Assembly: GCA_018389105.1 (NCBI GenBank)
Contig: JACATO010000602.1
Coordinates: 317,501 to 381,500, forward strand
From: Nautilus pompilius
Lineage: Eukaryota > Mollusca > Cephalopoda > Nautilida > Nautilidae
DNA: 64,000 nt
Direction: 5' to 3'
Position numbers and translations under genes: made by a program. The notes beneath the pieces were generated by a model that saw nothing but the letters and a program-made list of their open reading frames with translations, ran no database searches and was not told the origin of the DNA. Below are positions 35,465 through 47,015 of this stretch, in pieces; positions within the stretch are counted from its first letter, which is position 1, and each line of letters begins with the position of its first letter.

Positions 35465-35990
35465 AATATACAGATTGACTGACTGTGACTTGGTTCTCTT
35501 TTTGTTCATCTGTCAGCAGATGCAGCACCAATTTTGTGGCTACATGGTGCATTTTCAATTTTCTTTTAAAATCATGTGGCATGACCTTTTACAGGTGCCT
35601 ACTGCTTCAGAAACTTCATGGACAGTCAAGCGACAATTTGCACGGATCACAGCACGCACTTTCTCAATGTGATCGTCGTCTGTTGTTGCAGAAGGTCGTC
35701 CAGATTTGGGATTGTCTTTGGTGGACGTTCTTCCCGATTTGAAATACTGGTACCAATCGTCAGAATTTCACACAAACACGTTGCTCTTTAAGATCCTTCA
35801 TTGTTCAACTTGCGACAAATCGCCAAGTGCACTAAACATACGTTCACTCTAGCGCATGTAGATCAATGACTAACTGACATGGTGTGATGCTGCTATTATT
35901 AGAATGAAGGTCAAGGTCTCCGAGAACAAGTTGCGCCAGCTGGTTGGCGCGCTGTTTTAAAAGTTCAGTTTCTTTTTGAACAGACCCCAT
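35465..35990 (-). mobile_element. mariner-family transposase fragment
   Basis: Minus strand: a methionine at 35801 starts KDLKEQRVCVKF. The next block, after a frame change, reads DWYQYFKSGRTSTKDNPKSG and then 'RPSATTDDDHIEKVRAVIR' and 'CRLTVHEVSEAVGTC', the two helix-turn-helix segments of mariner transposases, ending near LLTDEQK at about 35515. Only the DNA-binding half is left; no catalytic DDD block follows. A terminal-repeat-like GGTCTGTTCAAAAAGAAACT (minus) lies at 35967-35986, the proposed 5' end. Confidence 0.78.
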
Positions 35991-38990
35991 AGCCTGCCAA
36001 GCCATGCAAAAGTTCCAATACCTTCACTGTCTTGGTATCTTCATTGTAGAAGCCGGGACACCATCCTCTATGATAACACTTCTATTTGGAAACCAGACCA
36101 CTGCAATCACAGAAATTCCACATTTTATTTCTTCTGTACTGCTTAATATTGCAAAGTGTTCAGAGGGGTTTTTGCTTGTTAAAGTGTGCCCCGTTTTGAG
36201 AAAGTCTGCTTGTGGTAATTTTCAGTTTCCTGGATATTTCTTTCTGACTTTGGCCTCCTTGCCATGGTTGATTTTGTGGAATCTGTTGTTGTTGGCACAA
36301 TGCACAGGTATCCTTTGACCCTCAGTTGTATTTAAGGCCAGAAATGCATTTCCACATCTTATAACAAGGCAGCTCTGGTGAGGGTATGGTGCATGTGTGA
36401 AGTATTTAAATCAGTCACCACAGGGAAGGATGATATTGTTTAATTGTTAAACCAGCTCTCTGACCAACCTGATTATTGATTTTGGTTGTACGAGCACTGG
36501 TCAAGTTTGTGCAGGAGGGAGGGGGTTCACTTTGTTCTTGAATTAGCCTCTACTTATCAAACGTTGATTTTTGTAACAGCGCTGGCTCGAAGATGCTTCA
36601 GGGAAATCAGTCGCCAAATGTTGTCTTCGATGATTCCGTTCTTTCTTTCATAAACTGGCAAAAAAAAGAGAAACAGAAAATTATCCTTGTCCTTGTATCC
36701 ATTCATATGGTTTTGGAATCTAAACAAAACAAAAACAAAAAAACTAGTGCTGGCTACGATAAAGGATACGGCTTGTGGTCTTATTCTCTGCTAAAGCAGA
36801 AAGATGGGCAGGGTTAGAGTTATTGGATGTGACCTCCGAAGAAATTTCTGCTCGAGACCCTGCTTAAATGTAGAGTCACACACTTCCAAAACAAAATACG
36901 CGTGCATTTGTGTGTGTGTGTTATGATAAAGAGTGAAAGTTGCTTTCAACAACACATTGTCTGAGGAATGCGCATTCTTTCTGCCTTTCAACATCTAAAC
37001 TAGAGTGAAGTTTTAGATTTTTGAAATCAGGTACTCTACAGCTGCTCCCAGACTGATGACGTTTGGTCTCAGCGGTGGAACTGCTCGACCAACGTCGTCA
37101 CGTCTCATACTTTCAGAATTCCCTTAACTGCGGTGCGTCATCCATCGTCTGTCGGCAAGGCACCACAGCTAATAAACATTTATCTCATTAATGGTTTTAA
37201 ACAACCCACAGCCAACATCAAAGGAAAAAAAAAACACACAGAAAGGGGAGAAATATCTTTCAGGCTAATTTTAAATTAGAAAGGCAGCAATATATTGCAG
37301 ATTTGCAATATTGCTTTTATTCTCATTTCTATGCAACTTTTTTTTTGTTGTTGTTGTTTAAAGTGATCAATAAGTGGTTTCCAACTTCCAACAAACTTTC
37401 TTTTTGCTCTCGCTCTCTTTCATGCATTACGAATCTGGTTGGTTTGTTTTCACATTAGCTAATAACCCCCGGCCCAACATGCCCCTCCGACGTTACCATT
37501 GTACGTGCTTACCGAATTTCAAGGCATCTGCTACAGAACTCGTTCCTGGACAGCTTACTGTAGATTATTATCTGAAAATGCTAAAGTTAGATCTTACTGC
37601 ATAATTTATATCACACACGTGCAAAATTGATCGGGATATTTATTATTTTGTTATTTGAGTTTATCATGAAGATACCAGAAACCATTTGAAGTGATGCGAG
37701 ACTCTTCACCCTAAACATCACGGATTGGCACCTTTTTTTAAAAAAAAAACTGATTGACAGCTAATATTATCTAAGGCTTTTTCCCTCAGTCACCCCTGAC
37801 CCTGTTTTGACAACTAAACATTGAAAAAACCTTAGACATTCTACACTGGAAAAATTCCGCTAAATAGTCCCTAAGCTTTCTCACCTGATGCAGTCTGGCA
37901 TTTTTATGGGGTCCCAGGCAATGTTCCAGCCGTGACTTGTTCGGTTAGACAGGGGAAACAACAAAGCAGCAATTTGTGTGGTGGTAACAAAAGCTCAGGG
38001 ACTTGAGCCACAGTTCATTACTACTGATCTGTCAGGCATGTTAAGAAACTATAGAACTGGAGTAAAAAAAATGTTTCAAGTGGAATAATCCACTGCAATC
38101 CTGTGACATTTGAAGACTCAGCATATTTTCAGAGACTACTTTGCCTTGGAGTATAAGTATGTGATAATCTACTGTATACCTATGAAATTATGGCAGCATT
38201 CCTTTAAGGAGATGAATATATAAATTGTTTATTTCTAAAAATTTTCTTTCTTTTCCTTTTTTTTTGAATAAAACCTTTCCTTAAGAACTTTAGTGGAGGC
38301 AAATAGATTATAACTCCATCAGGCATGTGCATTTAGATTGCTTCTGGCTCTAGCAAAGTCTAGAACATCTAGCTTATAACATTTGAAATGACTCACCCGG
38401 GTCACCAAGTTGTTTTTTCAATAGCGGAGATTTTCATCAGATCCTTCATTAACATAAATTATAAGTACAGGCTTTGGCATAGTCCTCCTTCCTGGAAACA
38501 TGTTCAAATTTCCTTAATTCTACCATGTGTTGAGTAACAGTCTGAAACATATTTGTGTCATTCTTTATTGCTCTTTACATTTTATAATTGAAGTTTGAGA
38601 GAATTGAAATTTAAATTGACTGGGGCACTCTACAACTCTCTTACCAATACAAAGGCCATTCATGCATCACTCACACACACACACACCATATTGGTATTGG
38701 TGTGCAGGTTTATTTGTCCAGAAATAAATGCATGTGTACCTCTATCAGTGATCCACATTTACTTGTGTGGTGGAAAAACATTTTACTTTGCAGGTCACAT
38801 GAGCCATTACATAGCCATGTAGCATCCAGCTTTTGGTTGGTTGGTTTGCAAGAGCCCAACTGCCGGTGGGATCTGTTCTATCACCAGAGGGTTGTAGTAA
38901 CGCATTGCTATAGAGCAACTGACAGGCCATTCAAAATGCTATCATGGTTGCTGTTCTAAACAATTCTTTAAAACAAAAGGCATAACCATT
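35991..38990. other. Intergenic, no gene seen
   Basis: Contains a 104-codon frame at 36004-36318 without a recognisable domain, an (AC)n tract near 38670 and several homopolymers. I cannot support a gene. Confidence 0.55.
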
Positions 38991-39012
38991 TGTGTGACAT
39001 TTATAATGCGAA

Positions 39013-39918
39013 GTGTTAACTGGCATCCTGGGTGATCCAGTTGGCTTAAATGTGGCGAAAGGACAATTTGATAATGACATGTATGAAGAATTATGGAAGG
39101 CTTATAGATCAAAGGTCACTAATAATATTTCAAAAATTGTGGAAAGAGCTGAAAGTTCAAGAAAATGCTATGAAGTAAAGATAGTTGAGCTCAAGGAGAA
39201 ACAATCAAAATGCAGGGGAAAGTAAGGCTTTGGGAAGAACTTAAAGAAAACAGCATATTCAGCAAGCAAATAAAGAATATGGGAAGAAACTTCCTGAGCT
39301 TTCCATTTCTGCAATGCTGGGAACAGCTGCTGCAAAATTTATTCCATTAAACTCCCTGGTGCCAGATTTTGTTGCTTAGGATCAAAAGTAGACTAAGGAT
39401 CATTCATGTCAGAGCCAGTATTGCTTCCAAATTGGCATTGCAAGAATATTGATTGCTGTGGCAGATCCCAAATTGCTGCTTATCATCTCCAGTCATAGTA
39501 AACGGAACAGGTGAAGCCTCACAACCAAGCATCAGGGACAGTTTATAGATCGTTGTTTAACAAGTGCAAGTGAACCAACTTTCACCTCCACTTCACCAGT
39601 GCTAGAATTCCTTTTGATTATCACTGTCTTTCTTTCACCAAAAAATTAAAGATGAGAATATGTCCCACCTGCGGTGCCACCCTTCCATCAAAGGAAGCTC
39701 TAAAGCCACACAGGGCGATCCCCAATATACTTAATTCCATGCTTGGATCTGAGGAGGAGAATGGAACTGATGTTGGAGGAAGCCACTTTAGCCCAGTTGA
39801 TGAAGCTATGAAGGAAAGAACATTGTCATCTGGAAACATTTTTGAGATCATACAGAAGGATTTCCCCTTCACTGAATGTGAGTGTTCTCTTGATTGTGTA
39901 TTTATAGAATGTTTTTAA
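39013..39918 (+). pseudogene. Unrecognised zinc-finger-like coding remnant
   Basis: Two in-phase-looking coding patches. 39013-39225 is charged and helix-like (ELWKAYRSKV, ERAESSRKCYEVKIVELKEK). 39652-39918 contains ICPTCGATLPSKEALKPHR, which has the C-x2-C start of a C2H2 finger and a spaced histidine but no clear second one. Between them stops interrupt all frames. The two may be parts of one old gene or of a transposon-carried protein. I do not recognise the family. Confidence 0.35.
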
Positions 39919-42071
39919 TATATTGCACTCTGGTCATTCATTTTATTTAAGAAAAGATGTTGAGAGTACCTTATTTTGCTTTATTTGTTCTCTTTGTAGT
40001 TTGTACATTTTTTTTAAACTGAATTTTGAGGCATTAAAAATGGAAGTCCTTGCTTTAGTTTTCTTCTTGTGACCAGTTCCACAAAACTTTAGAGGCTTTC
40101 TTTAAGATGTGAACCATTAAGGGTAAAAAGGGCTTCCTTAATGGTTTTAGTGTAATTTTTGTTGTGCATACTGAATTGACCATGTAATCCACAGATGAAG
40201 TGCAGCTGGGGTGTGGCTCATTAGTGCACAATGGCGAAAAAAAATTTGATATAGCAACACAACAGCCAGACATCCTTTACGTGAAACTTCTTTCTATTTC
40301 CACAGATTTTATTAGCCTCTGGGAAATTAAGAGGTGGGGTGGAGTACCCATCCTTTCTCACGTGGCAGCGCTGAATCGGGCTTCTCAGCCCAGTGAAATG
40401 CTCCTGCATCAAAATTTGGAAGAGCTGTTCAGCGCATGTCGCATATGATGGAATTTTACAAGGAAAAAAAAAGAAGAAAACTAATGCAATCAGCATCCAC
40501 AACCAGTTGCCTTGCTGGATGCAAAGGTTTATTGTAAAGTTAAGAAGGATTTAAACTTCCTCTATTACTGTATGATGATAGATTAACTTGGATTAACATT
40601 TATAACCTACCATACAAAATAAAATACGACAATGTGATAGTTTCGCAATTATACACGATTAGTGTATGGGTACAATTTTTTTCCATCTCATTAAATGAAT
40701 TTTCTAATTTTTGCTTACATTTTAATACCAAAATAATTTGGAAATACATGTAGTAAATTGCATTTTATATTTAAAACTCTTAGATGATAATATTTAATTT
40801 TATCTAATTTTTGAAGTCGTCATATTTTATCGCTTTAAAATCAAATATTTTCCAGTGTTGTGATTTGGTTTTCCTTGAGTTTGTCGAAATATTCGAAAAC
40901 TGATCACCATGGATTCTGATTCGGAAAATTAAAATCAAACCATAATGTAATCAAAACACGAGTTCAGAGGCATTTAAAGTGAAAGCAGCCAGGGTCTAAT
41001 TACAAAGTTTGTTTGTTTAAACAGCCAGCTCCACTGTTTGCTGAACATGCAAGCTCCATCGTTGTGGAGCCCAACAGAGTCGCTGCTGCCCGCAGATAGT
41101 GGACACTACACAAAGTATCATCAATCCATTTTCCCGCTTGTTGAGATCTACTTGCTCCACTGAACAAAAGGAATTATGAGTGCCAAGGTAGAAGAAACTG
41201 TAGGCATCTGGAGAGTTATTTAGAAAGAAGCCTGTTCTATTAAATAAAGACAAAGACTATAAAGATGAGTTGGTAATCCACAAAGGTTCAGGGGTGGCTT
41301 AGCTTAGAAATTTGTTCTTGTTCTTACTGCTGAATGAATCAAATAACAAAACAACTAGAACTTCAATTAATACCTTGATGGATGTAAATGCTGAGTGCTG
41401 CCATTGATTCCATGTTTGGAATTTAAGAAATCTCTAGTTTTTAGTGTCGAAACATCGAGTCCCCCCCCCACCAACTACCAACACTCTCCCATTCAATAAA
41501 CTTCAAGACTGGCAGTCAAATGAATGAAACTACAAAACATCACTTGACGCAACGCAGAAGGACACCGTAGACTGTTTATTTTACTTGTTGATTACTGAAT
41601 GCCCCACCCATACTTCACAGTAACGACACGTGGCATTTATAACACAAAATAAACACATTTCTAAGTAGTAACAACCAATGAAGGCTTCACACTAGCTTAC
41701 CGTTCCATCTAATGGTGTGGCGTCATCGTTCTTTAATAGTCATGATGCGAGTGTAAAAAGTGCTCTTACCAATAACTGCAAGTGCAGCTGCAACGTGACC
41801 CACCACTTTTTACAGCGGAAGAATCTTTTTTTTTTGCATCTGAGCCGGGTTTTAACAGCTGCTGGTGATGTGGATATCTCAACTCGAGAGAATTGCGTCC
41901 TAGCAGTCCGCCTTATAGTTCTCGAGTTATTTCAATTTTTTTTTTTGTTATAATGCGAGAAAAAATATTATTATTGTTAATACTTTTTATTGCTGAACGT
42001 ACAGTTACATTATATAAAAAAACACTTGTTTGGATCTTTTTGAAAATGAGTAATTTTTTTACAGCACTTAC
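39919..42071. other. Intergenic, no gene supported
   Basis: AT-rich. An antisense frame at 41017-41253 (containing VDLNKRENGLMILCVVSTIC) looks mildly protein-like but has no family I can name. Confidence 0.5.
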
Positions 42072-42205
42072 CCCAACAGAGTCATATTACAAGTTCTAGC
42101 AGCAAGAATCCACTTTGTGGCATAGCTGGCAGTGAGGGTGGGATTAGCATAGGGATTGGGTGTTCCAGCCAAGTAATCCCACGGTAGTGCTACGTGAGGA
42201 TTCAT
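42072..42205 (-). pseudogene. Orphan damaged copy of GALC exon 5
   Basis: Read on the minus strand, a 134-nt block begins after a good acceptor (TATTTTCCAG) and ends at a good donor (GTAAGT). It encodes MNPHVALPWDYLAGTPNPYA, then NPTLTASYATKWILAARTCN. This aligns to exon 5 at 13301-13465 ([12 protein letters not shown]..., [20 protein letters not shown]). Relative to that exon it lacks 31 nt: eight codons lost in frame around the LPW block, and 7 nt near the 3' end, which shifts the frame and changes the exon phase. I could not find neighbouring exons 4 or 6 on this strand within a few kb. It is either the last recognisable piece of an inverted GALC duplicate or an isolated exon copy. Confidence 0.75.
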
Positions 42206-42429
42206 CTGGAAAATATTGTAAAATTGCACCTTGTTAATTATGTTACAATAATTGTATATTTTCTCTTTTTTGGTAATCATTTCATCTTATCTGGGATTAG
42301 TCATTTGCCTTCATTATGACAGATGCATCACAAACTTTATTCAACGTCCAGTAATAAACTAGACTGCTTTCAGTGTACGTTTGTACAGAACTGCGGTGAG
42401 GTCTGGCTCGGTTTTTACTCGATATCGCA

Positions 42430-42800
42430 TTCTTCTCTCCATTTCTGCCAGGTACTACAACCATGGGCCAGAAGTCTTGCGTCACCTGAGGAGTAAATAA
42501 ACCCAAAATGCATCTTCTAATCTCTGCTCATGTAGTGTGGCGCAGCACCCACTGAATGATTCCAAATCGAGTCCCACTTGATGTTGTGATTTGTGACTCG
42601 AGTCTTTTTGGAAATCTGGTATTTGCCCGTTGGATTCCAGAATCTCACATTTTTCATGTCATGTACGTGGAAAACTACAAATCTGCGTGCACTTCAACAT
42701 GTTAAAATGCAAGTTCAGCAAGTGTAATTTGATTTTATCAAGCAAAATTAGAAAATTTCAAGGGTGATGCATGACTTTTGGCCATGGCTGAACAGGTACG
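42430..42800. repeat. Dispersed repeat, copy A
   Basis: Shares an alignable series of blocks with 56100-56480: TGCTCATG, AGTCCCACTTG, TGATTTGT, GTGGAAA.CTACAAA, CACTTCAA, TTCAGCA, TTTTATCAAG.AAAATTAG, TGATGCA and CCATG, in the same order and spacing. The family is not identified. Confidence 0.65.
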
Positions 42801-43146
42801 TACAGCACATCTGTCTGTATCGGGTTTACTCACGTCGACCAGTGCATTCTGTTTGTTCTTTGTCTTGCTAATGCAAGCATGAAAGACATTAACTTTCCAG
42901 ACTTGAAGCATTTTTTTTTTTACTTGATTTATTTATTGTTTCCTACCATCAAGTCAGCACCTATATAGATGTTCTATGTGCACATACCTTCTTTGTAAGT
43001 ACTGCTGTGTTTATAGTCAGCGATAATGTTTTTATAGGCTAATTTTACATTACAGTCAAAACCATCTCCTGTGTAAAGCATTTTATTTTAATAAAATCCC
43101 TACAGGGGTCATCACTGGCTGCTTCACAATAAGTATATTTTAAATA

Positions 43147-43240
43147 ACCAGTTCATATGCACACTGGCAGGCAGCCAGCCATTGTTGTGGACTCAACAAT
43201 GAAATATCCTGTATATTATATGTATAGCCAATTAATGCAT
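43147..43240 (+). repeat. Direct repeat, left copy
   Basis: Matches 43512-43610: ACCAGTT, ACTGGCAG, TGTGGA.TC, ATCAATGAAATAT and TATATTATA occur in both, in order. The pair encloses the minus-strand SINE at 43300-43500. Confidence 0.7.
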
Positions 43241-43299
43241 GTAATAACTGTCCTGTATGACTAAAGGTGGCCTTTCACAAATTACATGCGAACACCTGG

Positions 43300-43505
43300 C
43301 TGCATGAGTCTGTTTAAGGCGTAGGAGTCACTGCCTGATAACCTGGCATCCAGGAATATCTGAGAAGACAGACAACCTACTACCCAGAAAACCCTCACAA
43401 CTCTTTATTTTTAGATGTGAGAAGAAACCCATGTGGCTGGCTGGCTGGCTTGTGTAGAACAAGGAACCAAGTCTGGGAGGTACATATGCCAAACTGACCC
43501 AGTCT
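43300..43505 (-). repeat. tRNA-derived SINE copy 5
   Basis: On the minus strand it reads 'GTACCTCCCAGACTTGG', a GCCA repeat, 'ATGGGTTTCTTCTCACATC' and 'TAAAAATAAAGAGTTGTGAG', the family core with a few substitutions. Confidence 0.68.
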
Positions 43506-43511
43506 CGACTG

Positions 43512-43610
43512 GACCAGTTTGTACATGTGTATACTGGCAGACAGCTATTACTGTGGATTCATCAATGAAATATTCCATATATTATACACAGAAAATTTAT
43601 TAGTGCACTG
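43512..43610 (+). repeat. Direct repeat, right copy
   Basis: Second copy of the block at 43147-43240, about 365 bp further on, diverged and with small gaps. Confidence 0.7.
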
Positions 43611-45613
43611 ATACACAATGTATTATCATAATCCATGTGAAAAATTTTTTAAAAAAACCCTTATTTTTAACTTTTGCTACAAGACTTTGTATCAAAATAT
43701 CCTCCTCTGTGCTCAATGAATTATCTTTTTGGCAATTTTCATTTGTGGCTGTCAGTGTATATTCAGAATAATCCTAAGGTACCTATTTCTGATGTACCAG
43801 GTGACTAACAAATAAATATACATAACCTATTTCTTAATTCTTTAATATTCTCCATGTTAGTAATCATTAGTACTGATAGCAGGTCCAGTGTTTTTTTTTG
43901 GGAGTAACTAATGCACATATGATGCAGAAAATTAGTTAATTTTCTATTGACCAACATTTTGGTCATGAATGAGTTCATATTAAATGTAGGCTAATTGGAA
44001 GAGCTGATGAACATTTCTGAAAAACAATTTACTTCATAAATTTGAAACAAAAGGTCTAATGTTAATAGCTATAAAAAAAAACAACAAAAAACAAAATATT
44101 ATAATACTGGTTAAAACAGGAATAGAGGATTTGAACCTGAGCATTTAACATCATATTAACTTGTGGACACGAACATTCCAGGACCACTTACCTGTGCATG
44201 TTTCCCACCTTCCCATTTTGTTTAGTTATTTTTCTTACCTTTTTAAGTTCTTTCATCAGCCATCCAATAAAAAATGCAAAAGTTGCAACTTAAAACATGG
44301 AAAAGGAGTAGATTTCTCAGACTAACGAATGGAATGGATCTTTATTTATAAGAAAAAAGACAATTCTGAAATCATTTCTTTGCGGAAACTTAAGGCAAGG
44401 TTAGATTTGTTGAGGTAATCTGAATTGTATGGGGAAAGAGAATACCTGTAATTAAAACACCTATCTGAAACAGAAAACAAGACTTTCTTCTCTTCTATTA
44501 CAAAATCCAAGACACTACTTGTAATTTTTTTGTTTTGTTTAAATATAAGTGAAATTACCTGGTTTTATTTCTAGGAATTAAATTGTATGTGCCATCTCAA
44601 ATAATGAAATTTGTACTCTAAAAATTGTGGATACCTGTTGAGCAGTTACCGCATGTTCGATTCAGAACTCAGACTGAAAATGAGACTGGAAGTTATTTTA
44701 AATGACCATTATTTCAATTTCTTACCTGTTGCTTTTTCCACAAAATTAGAGAATGACTTTATAGCAGGTGAGCTAACCACCTCTGTCCCAAATACCTAAA
44801 CTATAAACAGCAGTATGCATAGTTGTTGCAAAGAAGATAACCACACCAAGTTAAATGTCCGTCCAGTGTTGATGGTTGCTGCAGTTCTATCCACCTGTCT
44901 ATATTACTTGCCAAAAGATGTTGGACACAGCAACTGAAGTCACGGGTCCTATCTTTCCACCGATGTTCCTGAGTAGCTTTCTCGTGCAGTAGTGTATCGT
45001 ATGATGTAGCCTGCAGACTAAGGTATTTTCTTATCCACATTACTTATGGTCAGTAATTAAAGCCAGTTGCCACTTATCTAAAAATGCGTAATTCTTGAAC
45101 CCCATGCATCATTATACACATACACACATTTTTAGTTCTGGATCTTATGATTTTACTGTTGTACTTTTTTCATTTACTATCTTTCTGACTTACTGATATT
45201 GGTTCTTATATCAAAAGAGTTACAAAAAAAAGCTATTTTCTATAGCTGATATACTCTTTAAAATGACTATTTAGCCACGGATAGGAGGTGAAACTACCAA
45301 GTACCATTCTCAGCCCAGGACACAATGCTAAGGACAATAGCATCTCATTGTTTGCAACAGCTCGTAGCAGACTGACTATCTGACACGGTGAAGGGAAGGA
45401 AAGAACCCTTATAGTATTTTATGGCAGAAAATTCATGAATGGTATTTAACTACTGAAAAAAAAATTAGGTATGGCTTCCAACCAGATGTACAAAAAATTA
45501 AATCAACTAACCAAAATGAAGCAAAAAAGGATTTTTTTCCCTAATAATATGATTAGATTTATAAAGCTGCTGAAATAATGTGGTTGATTTAGATGTTTGA
45601 GAACTGATGGGTA
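43611..45613. other. Intergenic, nothing recognised
   Basis: AT-rich sequence; scattered short frames on both strands carry no known motif. Confidence 0.6.
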
Positions 45614-45615
45614 TA

Positions 45616-47013
45616 CAGTGGCGGCAAAAATTGTAAGCAGATTTGGAGAAAAATTTTCAGGCGTTCATAACTTTTGCTAAAATGACCAATAACAGCGGAT
45701 TTATGTCAGACAAAAAGGTAATTTATCAATGTTTAAGATGCTTTTCAAGTTTTAGCATGAATTTACCTGAAAAAGATTTTATTTACAAAACAACGAAAAA
45801 ATAATTTTTTTTATTATGGCAAAAATTATAAGCAAATTTTGAATAGTAAAATAATTTGATATTACGGTAGGATTTAATGGGCCTGGTGATATTTATCACT
45901 TGTGTGGCTAATATATAATTAATTATCATTTTCTTAGAATGGGTAGAAAGTCGTCTTTCTCCAACTATCAAGAATTGTTGAGCTTCGAAAGTTGAAATTT
46001 CCTACCCAAAGATTTGACTGGTGCATCCATAGGCCATCTGAAGCCGATCATATGAAAATGGCTGCAGGCTCCATAGGGAAATTCAGCAGTGGAAAGATGG
46101 GGGGCATCAGTGTGCAGACTGTCAGGAACAGACTGCATGAGTTTGGGCTGAATTGGAAGGTCACCAGGATGAAGTTGTTTGTTTCCCAAAAGAACTGCTT
46201 GCACCATCTCAAGTTTGCATGGGAGCAAATCAACTGGACCCCAGAAATGTGGTCTAAAGTCATCTGGTTGGACAAATCCAAGTTCAATTTGTTTGGTTCT
46301 GATGGTGTGCAATATGTCCGATGCAAAATTGGCGAGGAGTTCAATCAGAAATGTATTCTTCCAAATGATCAAGTGGGTGGTGGGCACATTTTGATTTGGG
46401 GCTGTTTCTTCATATATCAGATTGGTCAGATTTGAAAAATCATGAGAACTTTGAACAGCAAGAGATATTTTCAATTCTTGAGAAATGTCCTCGAACCATA
46501 TACTGATGAGAATTTGCCCTTGACTTGGATCTTACATCAGGACAATGCACCTATTAACACTGTGAATATCATCAAGCATTGGTTCCAGGCCACGAAAATC
46601 CCTCTTTTCGAATGACCTCCTCAGTCTCAGGATTTAAATCCAATAGAGAACATGTGGCATACACCTGGTAGAGGGATTAGAGCTTCAAAGCTGGTGAAAT
46701 TGAGTTGTATGAAAACATCAAATTACAGGTAAAATTATGGTAGACTATTGCAACAAGCTTGTCAATTCAATGCCCTCTCACTGTTATGCTGCAAACAGTA
46801 ATTTCTAGTATCCTACCAAATACTAGAATATATTTAATAATTTGGTTGTGAAGAAAGTGCCTTATTTTGACAGTCATAAAATTAATTCTCAAAATCTTTT
46901 CATACACATTTATGGTGAGGCTTAAAAAGGCATCTGAAACACTGATAAATCCTGATTTATAATGTGGTTATTGGTCATTTTAGCAATCCGCTTATAATTT
47001 TTTACCACCACTC
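45616..47013 (+). mobile_element. Nearly full-length Tc1-like transposon
   Basis: Both ends are visible. The left end starts CAGTGGCGGCAAAAATTGTA. The right end, read inverted, is GAGTGGTGGTAAAAAATTAT. An inner inverted block (GCTAAAATGACCAATAAC) occurs near 45675 and 46975. TA flanks both ends (45614-45615, 47014-47015), the target duplication of this superfamily. The transposase frame carries NWKVTRMKLFVSQKNC, VIWLDKSKFNLFGSDG (Asp 1), LHQDNAP (Asp 2) and SQDLNPIENMW (Glu), with 34 residues between Asp 2 and Glu: DD34E. It is broken by in-frame TGA codons at 46433-46435 and 46613-46615 and by a shift in the N-terminal part, so it is not autonomous. Confidence 0.93.
45992..46435 (+). pseudogene. 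Tc1-like transposase, broken frame
   Basis: The longest intact stretch of the transposase in the element above, 147 codons. From about residue 40 it reads SVQTVRNRLHEFGLNWKVTR, the linker between the helix-turn-helix region and the catalytic core, followed by the first catalytic block KVIWLDKSKFNLFG. It ends in a TGA after WGCF; the same frame continues with family-like sequence beyond that stop (RYFQFLRNVLEPY, LHQDNAP), showing that the stop is secondary. The methionine at 45992 is not the original start: N-terminal codons (MGRKSSFSNYQELL) lie in another frame from about 45939. Confidence 0.88.
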
Positions 47014-47015
47014 TA

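Noticed and set aside
36004-36318. 104-codon frame as a possible membrane protein
   Set aside because: Hydrophobic stretches come from T-rich DNA; there is no recognisable domain and no splice context.
41017-41253. Antisense frame with mildly protein-like sequence
   Set aside because: No motif, no clear splice sites and no start context; kept only as a remark in the intergenic entry.
45968-46474. 168-codon antisense frame
   Set aside because: It is the reverse of the Tc1-like transposase, whose sense strand carries the catalytic motifs.
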